Made by a program: the position numbers and the translations under genes
Shown here: positions 16,974 through 25,737 of the stretch, piece after piece
Numbering within the stretch: the first letter of the stretch is position 1
Layout of the letters: each line of letters starts with the position of its first letter
DNA from: Bacteroidota bacterium
GTDB lineage: Bacteria > Bacteroidota > Bacteroidia > UBA7662
DNA: 39,907 bases
NCBI GenBank assembly: GCA_027485465.1
Contig: JAIXRA010000149.1
Span: 1-39,907 of the forward strand
Reading direction: 5' to 3'
Notes under the pieces: model-generated
Databases searched by the model: none
The model's input: only the letters and a program-made list of their open reading frames with translations
Told to the model about the DNA's origin: nothing

Positions 16974-17337
16974 GGGGGCGGTTCCAAGGCGAAAATCCTT
17001 GGGCCTCCTGAAGGGTTTCCTCCCAATTCCCTCGAAAGGTCAGGGCTCGATCGTCGATATAAATCTCGGCCATGGGTTTGCCAAAACCCCAGATACGATC
17101 GTAAGGTATCTTGTGTTCTTCCAGCCAAGTTTTCATAGCTAGTTCCTGATCTTTGAATTGTTCCTTGTGGTATAGTTTGTTACTGCGGGTCGAGTAGATG
17201 TAGATTTTCCATCCTTGGGCTTTCATGGCCTCCAGGGCTTCTCGGCTACCTGGTACCGGGGGGTCGTAGATACGGCCATCTTGCCAGCCTTGGCTGTAGC
17301 CGTGGAGTACGCCGTCAAAATCAATTGCAACTGTCAT
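16957..17337 (-). CDS. Small HAD-superfamily phosphatase
   Basis: A 126-residue cytosolic protein. HAD motif I is DFDGVL near the N-terminus, motif II is the Ser/Thr in YIYSTR, a conserved Lys follows (FGKP), and motif IV is IDDRA. There is no sizeable cap domain, so it belongs to the small capless HAD hydrolases often called 5'-nucleotidase-like; the true substrate is unknown. The ATG at 17337 is preferred over a longer frame to 17412 because it starts right at the first beta strand and leaves room for two divergent promoters. It stands alone on the minus strand between two plus-strand units. Confidence 0.8.
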   Translation of the reverse strand: MTVAIDFDGVLHGYSQGWQDGRIYDPPVPGSREALEAMKAQGWKIYIYSTRSNKLYHKEQFKDQELAMKTWLEEHKIPYDRIWGFGKPMAEIYIDDRALTFRGNWEETLQEAQGFSPWNRPPKSQQ

Positions 17338-17366
17338 GGGTTCGGTTTTTGGCGATGGTTTAGGCC

Positions 17367-17374
17367 CAAAAATA
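17367..17374 (-). promoter_or_regulatory. Candidate -7 element of the HAD gene
   Basis: The minus-strand octamer TATTTTTG matches TAnnTTTG perfectly and lies 29 nt upstream of the HAD ATG. No -33 TTTG is seen at a standard spacing. Confidence 0.5.
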
Positions 17375-17398
17375 GGGATTTTGGAGGGGTCTCGTCGG

Positions 17399-17406
17399 TA
17401 TCTTTG
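17399..17406 (+). promoter_or_regulatory. Candidate -7 element of the VIT1-type transporter gene; predicted leaderless
   Basis: TATCTTTG matches TAnnTTTG perfectly and is 4 nt (AAAC) before the ATG at 17411. A TTTG at 17380-17383 is 15 nt upstream, shorter than the usual spacer. Confidence 0.5.
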
Positions 17407-17410
17407 AAAC

Positions 17411-18199
17411 ATGAGCGAGCGCGTACCCCATGGCAGTTCTCATCCGCATCACCACGAATCGGTTTTGCACCGAACCGATAACGGAATGCCAACCTCCCTG
17501 TCCAAGTACATGGGTGAATTGGTCTACGGGGGTATCGACGGTTCGGTAACCACCTTCGCCGTGGTATCGGCCGCAGCGGGGGCCGGTTTGTCGACGGCCG
17601 TTATTTTGATCCTGGGTTTGGCCAATTTGGTTGCGGATGGTTTTGCCATGAGCGTGGGTGCCTATCTCAGCAAAAAAACCGAAAGGGATCATTACCGCAA
17701 ACAACGAGCGATTGAGGCCTGGGAGGTCGATCACCTTCCCGAAAAAGAAAGAGAGGAAATCCGCGAAATATACCAGGCCAAAGGCTTTGAAGGGGAACTG
17801 CTTGAACAAGTGGTGAATACCATCACCGCGGACAAGGAGCGCTGGATCGAAGTCATGATGAAGGAGGAATTGGAAATGATGGAAGACACCAGATCCCCCC
17901 TGGCCTGTGGTGCAGCGACCTTTGCTTCGTTTTTGATGGTCGGAACCATTCCCTTGTTGACGTTTGTGACCCATGCTTTATGGAACCCTTCCGAACTCCA
18001 TCAACCAGCTAACTTGTCCTTGTTTTGGGTGGCCTCGGCTTTGACTTCTGCAGGATTTCTAGGGATTGGTTGGCTCAAGAGCCGGGTTACCGCCCTGACC
18101 CCCTGGCGCAGCATGAGCGAAACCTTGATCCTTGGCTCTTTGGCTTCGGCCCTTTCCTTTGCGGCTGGTTTTGTCCTCGAAAAATGGCTGGGCACCTGA
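17411..18199 (+). CDS. VIT1/CCC1-family iron/manganese transporter
   Basis: A 262-residue membrane protein. The His-rich N-terminus (HGSSHPHHHESVLHR) could bind metal. The family core is clear: GELVYGGIDGSVTTFAVVSA in TM1, NLVADGFAMSVGAYLS in TM2, then a cytoplasmic Glu-rich helical metal-binding domain (EREEIREIYQAKGFEGE ... KEELEMMED), and three more helices to the C-terminus. Family members move Fe2+ or Mn2+ out of the cytosol, so it may relieve metal excess. It heads a long plus-strand run: the aminopeptidase ATG is 19 nt after its stop. Confidence 0.9.
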   Translation: MSERVPHGSSHPHHHESVLHRTDNGMPTSLSKYMGELVYGGIDGSVTTFAVVSAAAGAGLSTAVILILGLANLVADGFAMSVGAYLSKKTERDHYRKQRAIEAWEVDHLPEKEREEIREIYQAKGFEGELLEQVVNTITADKERWIEVMMKEELEMMEDTRSPLACGAATFASFLMVGTIPLLTFVTHALWNPSELHQPANLSLFWVASALTSAGFLGIGWLKSRVTALTPWRSMSETLILGSLASALSFAAGFVLEKWLGT

Positions 18200-18218
18200 A
18201 CCCTCTAAATCCCGTGTT

Positions 18219-19724
18219 ATGATACCCGTTTTTTTGTCTACCAAGGCCAACCCCTCTACCGCATCGGCCTTGGTTTTTGAGAACGTGAAGACTTTGCGTT
18301 CAACAGCATCGACCGCATGGCTATCGGTTCTCGAGCATGTGGCGTATCCTGAAGGGGAATGGGTGCAGGTGGTTTTGGCGCCTGCGGCCGTATGGGTTTA
18401 TGTATTGAAGGAGCAGAAGGCCTCTTATGGGATGGATGCCCTGCATCGCCGCGATGAAGCCCTGCGAATGGCGGGATACCGGTTGGAGCGTTTGTGTCGG
18501 AGTCACAAAATCAAAACCCTAAAAACCAGCACAGAAGTCGGTGTGGATGCACATCTGGCCTTGATTGAAGGTTTGTGTTTGGCTTCGTATCGCTTTGATC
18601 GTTACCGCAAAAAGCCCAAGGAAGGTTGGCCGGCGCCTTTGCGCATTCATGCCGAAAATCTGCCTCAAAATCGTCTTCAAGAGCTTATCGAGGTTTCCAA
18701 GGCTGTTTTCACGGCCAGGGATTGGGTGAATGAACCTCAGTCTGCGTTGGGTGCGATCGAATTGGCCCAAGCTTTTAAAAAATCCGGTCGTCAATACGGG
18801 TTCAAGGTGACGGTTTGGAACGAAGCGAGAATCCGCAAGGAGGGCATGGGGGGGCTTTTGGCCGTCAACCAGGGTTCGGTGCGACCGCCGACCTTCACGG
18901 TGATGGAATACAAACATCAAAATGCCCCGGTCGGTTCCCCGGTCGTTTTGGTTGGCAAAGGAGTGGTTTACGATACCGGCGGCCTCAGCCTCAAACCGAC
19001 CCCTGGAAGCATGGATACCATGAAATGTGATATGGCCGGGGCGGCAGCTGTTGGAGCGGTCATGCAGGCGGTGGCTGCGAACCAATTGCCCTTGCATGTC
19101 GTAGCCTTGGTTCCGGCCACGGACAATCGCCCTGGTGGCGATGCGTATGCCCCGGGCGATGTCATTCGGATATCGGACGGAACCACGGTGGAAGTTTTGA
19201 ACACGGATGCGGAGGGGCGGCTAATTCTGGCGGATGCCTTGCATTATGCCAAACGATTCAAGCCTTCGTTGGTGTTGGATTTGGCTACGCTGACGGGTTC
19301 CGCTGTCATGGCCTTGGGTAGTCAGGGCACCCCCTGCATGGGGACGGCCGATTCGGGGTTGATTTCGACCTTGTTGGAGGCCGGCATGGCCACGTACGAG
19401 CGCCTTGTGCCTTTGCCGTTGTGGGACGAATACGGGGATATGATTCGGACTCCGGTCGCTGACCTTAAGAATATCGGGGGCCGGGAAGCCGGGGCCATCA
19501 CCGCAGCCAAGTTTTTGGAGCATTTTACCGATTACCCTTGGGTGCATTTGGATATTGCCGGTCCGGCCTTTTTGGATAAAGAGAGCGGTTACCGGGGCAA
19601 GCATGCGACCGGCCACGGTGTTCGCCTTTTGTATGCATTTTTGCGTGGTCGTTCCGCCGCCTCTCAGGCCCCTGCCAAGGGGCGTTCCACGACTCGCAGG
19701 TCGGTCAAACCCAAATCCTTATGA
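18219..19724 (+). CDS. Leucyl aminopeptidase (M17)
   Basis: A 501-residue cytosolic metallo-exopeptidase that removes N-terminal residues from peptides during protein turnover. The C-terminal catalytic domain has the two-metal site: VGKGVVYDTGGLSLKP, MKCDMAGAAAV, and the M17 signature NTDAEGRL. The DTGG variant replaces the DSGG seen in Escherichia coli PepA. The N-terminal ~180 residues form the divergent regulatory domain of the family. The ATG at 18219 is chosen over a longer frame from 18132 that would overlap the transporter gene. The C-terminal tail is basic (GRSTTRRSVKPKSL). The stop overlaps the pdxA start as ATGA. Confidence 0.93.
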   Translation: MIPVFLSTKANPSTASALVFENVKTLRSTASTAWLSVLEHVAYPEGEWVQVVLAPAAVWVYVLKEQKASYGMDALHRRDEALRMAGYRLERLCRSHKIKTLKTSTEVGVDAHLALIEGLCLASYRFDRYRKKPKEGWPAPLRIHAENLPQNRLQELIEVSKAVFTARDWVNEPQSALGAIELAQAFKKSGRQYGFKVTVWNEARIRKEGMGGLLAVNQGSVRPPTFTVMEYKHQNAPVGSPVVLVGKGVVYDTGGLSLKPTPGSMDTMKCDMAGAAAVGAVMQAVAANQLPLHVVALVPATDNRPGGDAYAPGDVIRISDGTTVEVLNTDAEGRLILADALHYAKRFKPSLVLDLATLTGSAVMALGSQGTPCMGTADSGLISTLLEAGMATYERLVPLPLWDEYGDMIRTPVADLKNIGGREAGAITAAKFLEHFTDYPWVHLDIAGPAFLDKESGYRGKHATGHGVRLLYAFLRGRSAASQAPAKGRSTTRRSVKPKSL

Positions 19725-20809
19725 ACCTACCGGTATTGGCATTTAGCAGTGGAGACTTGAACGGGGTGGGTTTGCCCTTGCTGCTCAAGCTATTTTCGGA
19801 CCCCCGCATGCTGAACCGGTGCACCCCTGTTTTGTATGCATCGGGTCGGGTGGTCGGTTTTTACCGCAAAGAATTGGGTTTGCAGGACTGGAATTACCAG
19901 ACCGTTGCGGATGCATCCCAGGCCCAGCCTCGCAAATTCAACCTGGTGGTTTGTTGGCAGGACGAATTGAACCTGCGCCCAGGCGAATCCGATCCGACTT
20001 TGGCCCGATATGCCGAAATTTCCCTTCGACGTGCAACCGAAGAATGCCTCCAAGGCAAAGCTGCAGGTTTGGTGACCTTGCCTATCGACAAAAACCTGAT
20101 GCAGTCCGAGACCTTTCGTTATGCTGGTCACACCGAATTCCTGGAGGCTGCGGTCCGGGAGGGCCTTCCGAACGCGGCCAAGGCCCGTTCCTTGATGTGG
20201 ATGGTGGCGGATCACCTGCGCGTTGCGACCCTCACCGGGCATGTCCCCTTGCAGGAAGTCCCTGCCCGAATTCAGGCGGATGCCCTGCGTGCCAAAATCA
20301 ACGATATGCTGGCTTCTCTAAAGCTGGATTTTGGAATTTCAAAACCCCGAATCGCTGTTCTTGGGCTCAACCCCCATGCCGGGGATGGGGGCTTGCTGGG
20401 TAGGGAAGAGGCCGATATCTTGATGCCAACCCTGCGTCAGATGCGGGATGAAGGCCTGTTGGTTTTTGGTCCATACGGGGCGGATGGGTTTTGGGGAACG
20501 GGCTCCTACAGCCGTTTTGACGCCGTTCTGGGTATGTACCACGATCAAGTCTTGATTCCCTTCAAAACCTTGGCCTTTGAGCAAGGGGTGAATTTTACCG
20601 GAGGCCTTCCCATCGTGCGTTGCTCCCCGGATCATGGTCCTGCCTTTGATAAAGCAGCCCTGCGCAAGGCCGATTCCTCCTCCCTCTTGCACGCTATATA
20701 CGCCACCGTTGATCGAATCCGGACCCGATTGGACCAAGAGGATTTGGAGAAAAACGCCCTCAAAAGGGGTCCCAAACCCAAAGAGCTCGAGCAATCGGAG
20801 GAAAACTAG
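19721..20809 (+). CDS. pdxA: 4-hydroxythreonine-4-phosphate dehydrogenase
   Basis: A 362-residue enzyme of de novo pyridoxal 5'-phosphate synthesis (DXP-dependent route), oxidising 4-phosphohydroxy-L-threonine with NAD(P)+. Metal-binding histidines lie in GHTEFL, LNPHAGDGG and MYHDQ; the later GGLPIVRCSPDHGPAFD block is also a PdxA hallmark. The N-terminal glycine motif reads SSGDLNGVG in place of the proteobacterial GDPAGIG; the Bacteroidota form is similar (GDxNGIG). Translationally coupled to the aminopeptidase gene (ATGA). In Flavobacteria-type genomes pdxA commonly precedes DUF177-rpmF, as here. Confidence 0.93.
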   Translation: MNLPVLAFSSGDLNGVGLPLLLKLFSDPRMLNRCTPVLYASGRVVGFYRKELGLQDWNYQTVADASQAQPRKFNLVVCWQDELNLRPGESDPTLARYAEISLRRATEECLQGKAAGLVTLPIDKNLMQSETFRYAGHTEFLEAAVREGLPNAAKARSLMWMVADHLRVATLTGHVPLQEVPARIQADALRAKINDMLASLKLDFGISKPRIAVLGLNPHAGDGGLLGREEADILMPTLRQMRDEGLLVFGPYGADGFWGTGSYSRFDAVLGMYHDQVLIPFKTLAFEQGVNFTGGLPIVRCSPDHGPAFDKAALRKADSSSLLHAIYATVDRIRTRLDQEDLEKNALKRGPKPKELEQSEEN

Positions 20810-20830
20810 GGCAAAATCCCTTCGTTTTTT
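20808..20830 (+). terminator. Weak hairpin plus T tract after pdxA
   Basis: AGGG and CCCT can pair around a 6-nt loop (20808-20821), followed closely by six Ts (20825-20830), overlapping the pdxA stop. A 4-bp stem is weak, so read-through into DUF177 is likely. Confidence 0.25.
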
Positions 20831-20832
20831 CG

Positions 20833-20840
20833 TATTTTTG
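20833..20840 (+). promoter_or_regulatory. Candidate -7 element of the DUF177-rpmF-fabH run
   Basis: TATTTTTG matches TAnnTTTG perfectly, 10 nt before the ATG at 20851. The 13-mer around it (CGTATTTTTGCGG) is identical to that before ribBA at 35481. Confidence 0.55.
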
Positions 20841-20850
20841 CGGCCCAACC

Positions 20851-21390
20851 ATGAAAACCGCTCAATCCTTGTCCGTCTTTGATATTGCGCTGACTTCCCT
20901 GCCCAACGGGGAGCATCGCTTCCAGTATCACCTGGATGGGGATTTTTTTGAGCTTTTTGAGTCTTCGTTGATCAAAAATGCCGAAATCAAAGTGGATTGC
21001 ACCTTGGTTCGGCAGGGGAATCGCATCGATTGCCGAGTCGTGTCCAACGGGGCAATGGACCTGCCATGCGATCGCTGCCTGGAGTCTTTGGCATGGCCTG
21101 TTGATGACACCTCTGTTATGGTGGTTCAGTTGACCGAGAGCCCCGCTGAATCCACCGATGAAATTCTTTACCTGCCGCTCGGTGAAACCCGCCTCAATTT
21201 GGCGCATTACTTTTACGAAAACATTCACTTGCATCTTCCTCTGAGGGCTGTTTGTGGTGAATCCGGTCTTCCTTGCAAAGCCCCCGACGGTTTTGAGGCC
21301 CTGGTCAACCAAACAGCCTCCGCAACCAATACCGGCACGGATCAAACCGATCCACGCTGGGAACAACTCAAACAAATCAATTTTTCTTAA
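20851..21390 (+). CDS. DUF177 (YceD-like) protein
   Basis: A 179-residue protein of the DUF177/YceD family, nearly always encoded immediately before rpmF; the E. coli member is linked to 23S rRNA/ribosome accumulation. The signature LPCDRCLE sits near the middle, with two further cysteines (VCGESGLPCK) toward the C-terminus that could form a metal site with the first pair. It starts 41 nt after pdxA behind its own promoter octamer, and the rpmF ATG follows after 3 nt. The family assignment is firm; the molecular role is not. Confidence 0.85.
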   Translation: MKTAQSLSVFDIALTSLPNGEHRFQYHLDGDFFELFESSLIKNAEIKVDCTLVRQGNRIDCRVVSNGAMDLPCDRCLESLAWPVDDTSVMVVQLTESPAESTDEILYLPLGETRLNLAHYFYENIHLHLPLRAVCGESGLPCKAPDGFEALVNQTASATNTGTDQTDPRWEQLKQINFS

Positions 21391-21393
21391 GCC

Positions 21394-21579
21394 ATGCCAA
21401 ATCCAAAACACCGCCATTCCAGAAGCCGTCGTGACAAGCGCCGTGCCAACGACCATGCTGCCGTCGCCACTTTGGCTACCTGTCCCACGACCGGTCAGCC
21501 CCATTTGTTCCACCGTGCGCATTGGTTCGAAGGGAAGATGTATTACAAAGGCAAAGTCGTTATTGATACACAGGCCTAA
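21394..21579 (+). CDS. rpmF: 50S ribosomal protein L32
   Basis: A 61-residue basic protein with the L32 pattern: a conserved start (MPNPKHRHSRSRRDKRR), ATCPTTGQPHLFHRAHW and YYKGKVVI. It carries a single cysteine rather than the four of zinc-ribbon L32, matching the zinc-independent form usual in Flavobacteria. Some DUF177-rpmF neighbourhoods include plsX before fabH; here fabH follows directly. Confidence 0.96.
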   Translation: MPNPKHRHSRSRRDKRRANDHAAVATLATCPTTGQPHLFHRAHWFEGKMYYKGKVVIDTQA

Positions 21580-21594
21580 CCCGAACCGGTAGGC

Positions 21595-22611
21595 ATGGCC
21601 CCCCATACCACGCTTGGGCCTCGAGCGGCCATTACAGGCGTCCACGCCTGGGTTCCGCCTCATGTGGTGACCAATCAGGATTTGACGCGGTACATTGATA
21701 CCACGGACGAGTGGATTTATACCCGTTCCGGAATTCGGGAGCGTCGCTGGCTTAACGACGACACCCTGGCTACGTCCGACATGGCGGTGGAGGCCGTACG
21801 CGGTCTTTTAATCAAAAAGAACCTGCAGCCTACCGATATTGATTTGTTGATCTGTTGCACGGCAACGCCCGATATGTTGTTTCCGGCGACGGCCAACATT
21901 ATTACGGACAAAGTTGGAGCAGTGAATGCCGTCGGGTATGATTTATCCGCTGCCTGTTCAGGTTTTCTCTACGGTTTGAGCACCGCAACGGCCTTTATTG
22001 AATCCGGTCGTTTTCGGCGGATTGTGGTGGTGGGAGCCGACAAAATGACCTCCATCCTCAACCTGGAGGACCGGGCAACCGCCTTCTTGTTTGGGGACGG
22101 GGCTGGCGCGGTTTTGGTGGAACCCAACACCGAAGGTCTGGGCGTCATGGACTTTTTGCTCAAAAGCGATGGTTCGGGCCGCAATTACCTCTATCAGAAA
22201 GGGGGAGGTTCCTTGAATCCGGCTTCGCATCGCAGCGTTGATGCCCGAGAACATTATGTACATCAGGAAGGCAAGACCGTTTTTAAGTTCGCCGTTACCG
22301 GTATGGCCGATGTGGCTGCCGAAATTATGGAAAGGAACGGGCTCACCGCTGAAGATATTGCTTGGCTGGTGCCGCACCAGGCCAACAAGCGAATTATCGA
22401 CGCGACCCGGGATCGCGCAGGCCTACCGGAATCCAAAGTGATGGTCAATATCGATCGTTACGGTAACACCACGAACGCCACCATACCCCTTTGTTTATGG
22501 GAATGGGAAAAGCAACTTCATCCCGGTGACAATCTCATCCTAGCGGCCTTTGGCGGCGGCTTCACCTGGGGCTCGATTTGGCTCAAATGGGCCTATGAAA
22601 CAACCAATTAA
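21595..22611 (+). CDS. fabH: Beta-ketoacyl-ACP synthase III
   Basis: A 338-residue thiolase-fold condensing enzyme that starts type II fatty acid synthesis by joining an acyl-CoA primer to malonyl-ACP. The catalytic triad is intact: Cys121 in SAACSGF, His261 in VPHQAN, and Asn291 in GNTTNA. The Cys-His distance is about 8 residues longer than in E. coli because of an insertion near the QKGGGSLNPAS loop, common in Bacteroidota FabH. Acetyl-CoA or branched primers are both possible. It lies 15 nt after rpmF and upstream of efp, accB and accC, so primer condensation and malonyl-CoA supply are co-located. Confidence 0.95.
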   Translation: MAPHTTLGPRAAITGVHAWVPPHVVTNQDLTRYIDTTDEWIYTRSGIRERRWLNDDTLATSDMAVEAVRGLLIKKNLQPTDIDLLICCTATPDMLFPATANIITDKVGAVNAVGYDLSAACSGFLYGLSTATAFIESGRFRRIVVVGADKMTSILNLEDRATAFLFGDGAGAVLVEPNTEGLGVMDFLLKSDGSGRNYLYQKGGGSLNPASHRSVDAREHYVHQEGKTVFKFAVTGMADVAAEIMERNGLTAEDIAWLVPHQANKRIIDATRDRAGLPESKVMVNIDRYGNTTNATIPLCLWEWEKQLHPGDNLILAAFGGGFTWGSIWLKWAYETTN

Positions 22612-22643
22612 CTCCCCCGTCTCGTTTTAAACAGATCTTTTTT

Positions 22644-23210
22644 ATGGCATCCACCTCCGAATTCCGCAACGGCCTTTGTCTCAAGTTCAACAACGATATC
22701 TACCAGGTCGTTGAATTCCTTCATGTCAAGCCCGGCAAAGGAGCGGCCTTTGTGCGCTCCAAGCTCAAAAGTTTGACCAACGGACGGGTTCTCGAAAATA
22801 CCTTCCCGGCTGGTGCCAAAATCGACCCGGTACGGGTAGAAACCAGGGAATACCAGTTTCTCTACAAAGACGATATGGGTTACCATTTTATGGACGCCGA
22901 GTCTTTTGAACAGAATTCTTTGGAAGAGTTCAAAATCAATGCCCCACAGTTTTTGAAAGAAGGAGCCGTTTGCCTTGTTTTGGTCAATACCGAAGACGAG
23001 TCGATCCTCACCTGCGAATTGCCCCATCATGTTGAAGGAACCGTAACCTACACCGAACCGGGTCTGCGTGGGGATACGGCGTCGGGCACTGCGCTCAAAG
23101 CTGCTGTTATTGACGAAGGCCCCACCGTGCAGGTTCCTCTCTTTGTGAATCAGGGCGATAAAATCAAAATCGATACCCGGACCGGCGATTATGTAGAGCG
23201 CGTCAAGTAG
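22644..23210 (+). CDS. efp: Elongation factor P
   Basis: A 188-residue three-domain beta protein that enters the ribosomal E/P site and rescues stalling at polyproline stretches. The KOW-like N-terminal domain carries the tip loop KPGKGAAF with Lys32 at the position that is modified in many bacteria. The C-terminal signature ([13 protein letters not shown]) is intact. The modification enzyme is not in the window. Located 32 nt after fabH in the conserved fatty acid/translation cluster. Confidence 0.96.
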   Translation: MASTSEFRNGLCLKFNNDIYQVVEFLHVKPGKGAAFVRSKLKSLTNGRVLENTFPAGAKIDPVRVETREYQFLYKDDMGYHFMDAESFEQNSLEEFKINAPQFLKEGAVCLVLVNTEDESILTCELPHHVEGTVTYTEPGLRGDTASGTALKAAVIDEGPTVQVPLFVNQGDKIKIDTRTGDYVERVK

Positions 23211-23253
23211 TTTAGCCCAAACCCGTGTTGTTTCATTATTAAAAGCTAACCCA

Positions 23254-23724
23254 ATGGAAATCAAAGAAATTCAGGAATTGATTCGTTTCGTTGCCAAATC
23301 CGGGGTTTCCGAAGTGGAAATCGATAAGGAAGGTTTCAAAATTCACATCAAAACGGGTGCCCAGGCGCAGGCCGCCATGGTCATGGCCCCTCCCATGGTC
23401 CAGCCCCAGGTTCTTGCGACTCCGGTTGTTGTCGATGCGGCCCCTACCGCCTCGGCCCCTACGGCCGCTCCCGTTGCCCCTGCCGGTACCCCGGTGAAGG
23501 CTCCGATGGTTGGAACCTTTTACCGTTCAGCTGGCCCGGACAAAGAGCCCTTTGTCAAGGTGGGAGACCGGGTCCAAAAGGGCCAAACGATCTGCATCAT
23601 TGAAGCGATGAAGTTGTTTAACGAGATTGAAGCGGAAATAAGTGGCACCGTCGTCGATATCCTGATCGAAAACGCCAAGCCGGTTGAATTTGATCAGCCC
23701 TTGTTTGTGGTGGCCGAGGATTAA
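23254..23724 (+). CDS. accB: Biotin carboxyl carrier protein of acetyl-CoA carboxylase
   Basis: A 156-residue protein. The C-terminal biotinyl domain has the EAMKLFNEI motif with biotin-accepting Lys120, and the thumb region ([15 protein letters not shown]) typical of AccB. The middle is a flexible Ala/Pro-rich linker. It delivers carboxybiotin from AccC to the carboxyltransferase to make malonyl-CoA. The carboxyltransferase subunits are not in this window. It could also serve another acyl-CoA carboxylase. Confidence 0.95.
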   Translation: MEIKEIQELIRFVAKSGVSEVEIDKEGFKIHIKTGAQAQAAMVMAPPMVQPQVLATPVVVDAAPTASAPTAAPVAPAGTPVKAPMVGTFYRSAGPDKEPFVKVGDRVQKGQTICIIEAMKLFNEIEAEISGTVVDILIENAKPVEFDQPLFVVAED

Positions 23725-23764
23725 TCCTAGGCCCTGATAGGCAACCTTAACCAAATTAGACCCC

Positions 23765-25102
23765 TTGTTCAAGAAAATCCTGATCGCCAATCGTGGCGAA
23801 ATAGCCCTGCGAATTATTCGCACCTGCAAAGAAATGGGCATCAAAACCGTGGCTGTTTATTCGACAGCGGATCGCGAAAGCTTGCATGTTCGTTTTGCGG
23901 ACGAAGCGGTTTGCATTGGCCCACCTCGTTCCTCGGATTCCTATCTTAACATTCCTCAAATTCTGGCGGCTGCCGAAATCACCAACGCGGATGCCATCCA
24001 TCCAGGTTACGGCTTTTTGTCCGAGAATGCCAAATTTGCCGAGGTTTGTCGGGACTATAACATCAAATTTATCGGCCCCACCCCCGAATCGATTCGGGCC
24101 ATGGGTGACAAAATCACCGCCAAGGAGACCATGAAAAAAGCCGGGGTCCCTACGGTGCCTGGGTCGGATGGTCTCTTGGGCTCTGAGAGCGAAGCTCTTA
24201 GCCTGGCGACCGAAATTGGTTATCCGGTTATCGTCAAAGCGACCGCAGGCGGAGGCGGGCGGGGAATGCGTGTTATCTGGAAAGCAGAAGAGCTGTTACC
24301 CGCCATGGAGTCGGCTCGAATGGAGGCTGCGGCCGCCTTTGGGAACGATGGTTTGTACATGGAAAAGTACATTGAAGAACCCCGCCATATCGAAATTCAA
24401 GTGGTCGGCGATCAATTTGGAAAGGCCTGCCATCTAAGCGAACGGGATTGTTCTATTCAGCGCCGGCATCAGAAATTGATCGAGGAGTCGCCCTCTCCGT
24501 TTATGACCGATGAACTGCGTGAACGCATGGGAGAAGCCGCGATCCGTGGTGCCCTAGCGGTGAATTACGAAGGCGCCGGTACCATCGAATTTTTGGTGGA
24601 CAAGTACCGAAACTTTTATTTCATGGAGATGAACACCCGTATTCAGGTCGAACATCCCGTCACAGAGGAAGTTATTGACTACGATTTGATCAAAGAACAA
24701 ATCAAAGTTGCGGCCGGTATACCGATTTCAGGAAAAAACTACATCCCCAACATGCACGCGATCGAGTGTCGTATCAATGCAGAGGATCCATACAATGATT
24801 TTCGTCCATCACCGGGTCGGATTACAACGCTGCATGTTCCTGGTGGTCACGGCGTTCGGGTGGATACCCACATTTATTCGGGATATGTTATACCGCCCCA
24901 TTACGATTCCATGATTGCCAAGCTCATCACCGTGGCCCAAACCCGTGAAGAAGCCATTGCGACCATGGAGCGGGCTCTTTCGGAGTTTGTGGTTGAAGGC
25001 ATCAAAACCACCATTCCCTTTCATCTCCAAATGCTCAAAGATCCCAATTTCATTGCGGGTCAATTCAATACCCAGTACCTCAATACATGGAAAATGCAAT
25101 AG
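23765..25102 (+). CDS. accC: Biotin carboxylase
   Basis: A 445-residue ATP-grasp enzyme that carboxylates the biotin on AccB with bicarbonate and ATP. The N-terminus [16 protein letters not shown] is the canonical start, so the initiation codon must be TTG at 23765; the next in-frame ATG (23838) would remove that strand. Glycine-rich loop [12 protein letters not shown], the [17 protein letters not shown] block and the active-site [14 protein letters not shown] are all present. The length is normal. The end overlaps the nfu start by 16 bp. Confidence 0.95.
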   Translation: MFKKILIANRGEIALRIIRTCKEMGIKTVAVYSTADRESLHVRFADEAVCIGPPRSSDSYLNIPQILAAAEITNADAIHPGYGFLSENAKFAEVCRDYNIKFIGPTPESIRAMGDKITAKETMKKAGVPTVPGSDGLLGSESEALSLATEIGYPVIVKATAGGGGRGMRVIWKAEELLPAMESARMEAAAAFGNDGLYMEKYIEEPRHIEIQVVGDQFGKACHLSERDCSIQRRHQKLIEESPSPFMTDELRERMGEAAIRGALAVNYEGAGTIEFLVDKYRNFYFMEMNTRIQVEHPVTEEVIDYDLIKEQIKVAAGIPISGKNYIPNMHAIECRINAEDPYNDFRPSPGRITTLHVPGGHGVRVDTHIYSGYVIPPHYDSMIAKLITVAQTREEAIATMERALSEFVVEGIKTTIPFHLQMLKDPNFIAGQFNTQYLNTWKMQ

Positions 25103-25734
25103 ATACCGGGGCTCCGGTCCAGGTTTTTGCCGAGTCAACTCCCAACCCGTCGGTTATCAAATTGATCACCAACCGGTCCCTGTTGCCCGGTCATTTGTTG
25201 GAGGTCAATCGAAACCAAGTTAGTTCGCTGAGCCCTTTGGCTACAGGCCTATTGGAATTTCCCTATTTGTCCTCGGTGATGATTTCCAATCATTTTGTTT
25301 CCTTGACCCGGGGAACCGATGAGGATTGGTCCGAATTGATTCCAGTTTTCAGGGATTTTATGATGCACTATCTCAATGCCGGTCTGCCTATTGTCGACCA
25401 GACGAATTGGATGCAGGAATCGCATCGTTACACCCTCGATGCAGCTTTTGTGGCATCCGTCGACACGTCGTTGGGGAGCGTCGAAGGGGTTCCTACCTAC
25501 GGAATCTTGGAGGCCAAAATCGATGAAATTTTGCGTGATTATATTCAGCCTGCGGTGGAGCAGGACGGTGGAGCTATACAGTTGAAGTCGTTTGACCCTG
25601 TCACCGGACAGGTTCGTGTGGTATTGCGTGGAGCATGCAACGGGTGCCCCTCGTCTTCCTTGACGCTCAAGGCAGGGATTGAGAACCTTCTGAAGCGCAT
25701 GGTTCCGGAGGTTCGAGAAGTCGTGGCCGATTAA
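25087..25734 (+). CDS. NFU-type iron-sulfur cluster carrier protein
   Basis: A 215-residue protein with an N-terminal Nfu_N domain ([15 protein letters not shown] ... [17 protein letters not shown]) and a C-terminal NifU-like domain (~140-215) with the cluster-binding CNGCPSS motif and the EQDGGAIQL segment. NFU proteins carry 4Fe-4S clusters to target enzymes. It begins inside the end of accC and stops 3 nt before the mutase gene. An unusual insert (~100-135) separates the two domains. Confidence 0.9.
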   Translation: MENAIDTGAPVQVFAESTPNPSVIKLITNRSLLPGHLLEVNRNQVSSLSPLATGLLEFPYLSSVMISNHFVSLTRGTDEDWSELIPVFRDFMMHYLNAGLPIVDQTNWMQESHRYTLDAAFVASVDTSLGSVEGVPTYGILEAKIDEILRDYIQPAVEQDGGAIQLKSFDPVTGQVRVVLRGACNGCPSSSLTLKAGIENLLKRMVPEVREVVAD

Positions 25735-25737
25735 ACC

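Noticed and set aside
17360-17974. 204-residue minus-strand ORF opposite the VIT1-type gene
   Set aside because: It is antisense to a well-conserved transporter and its sequence is low-complexity Gly/His/Gln without any family feature.
20806-21663. 285-residue minus-strand ORF opposite DUF177-rpmF
   Set aside because: It runs antisense through rpmF and DUF177, which are unmistakable genes; it shows no motif and no promoter.
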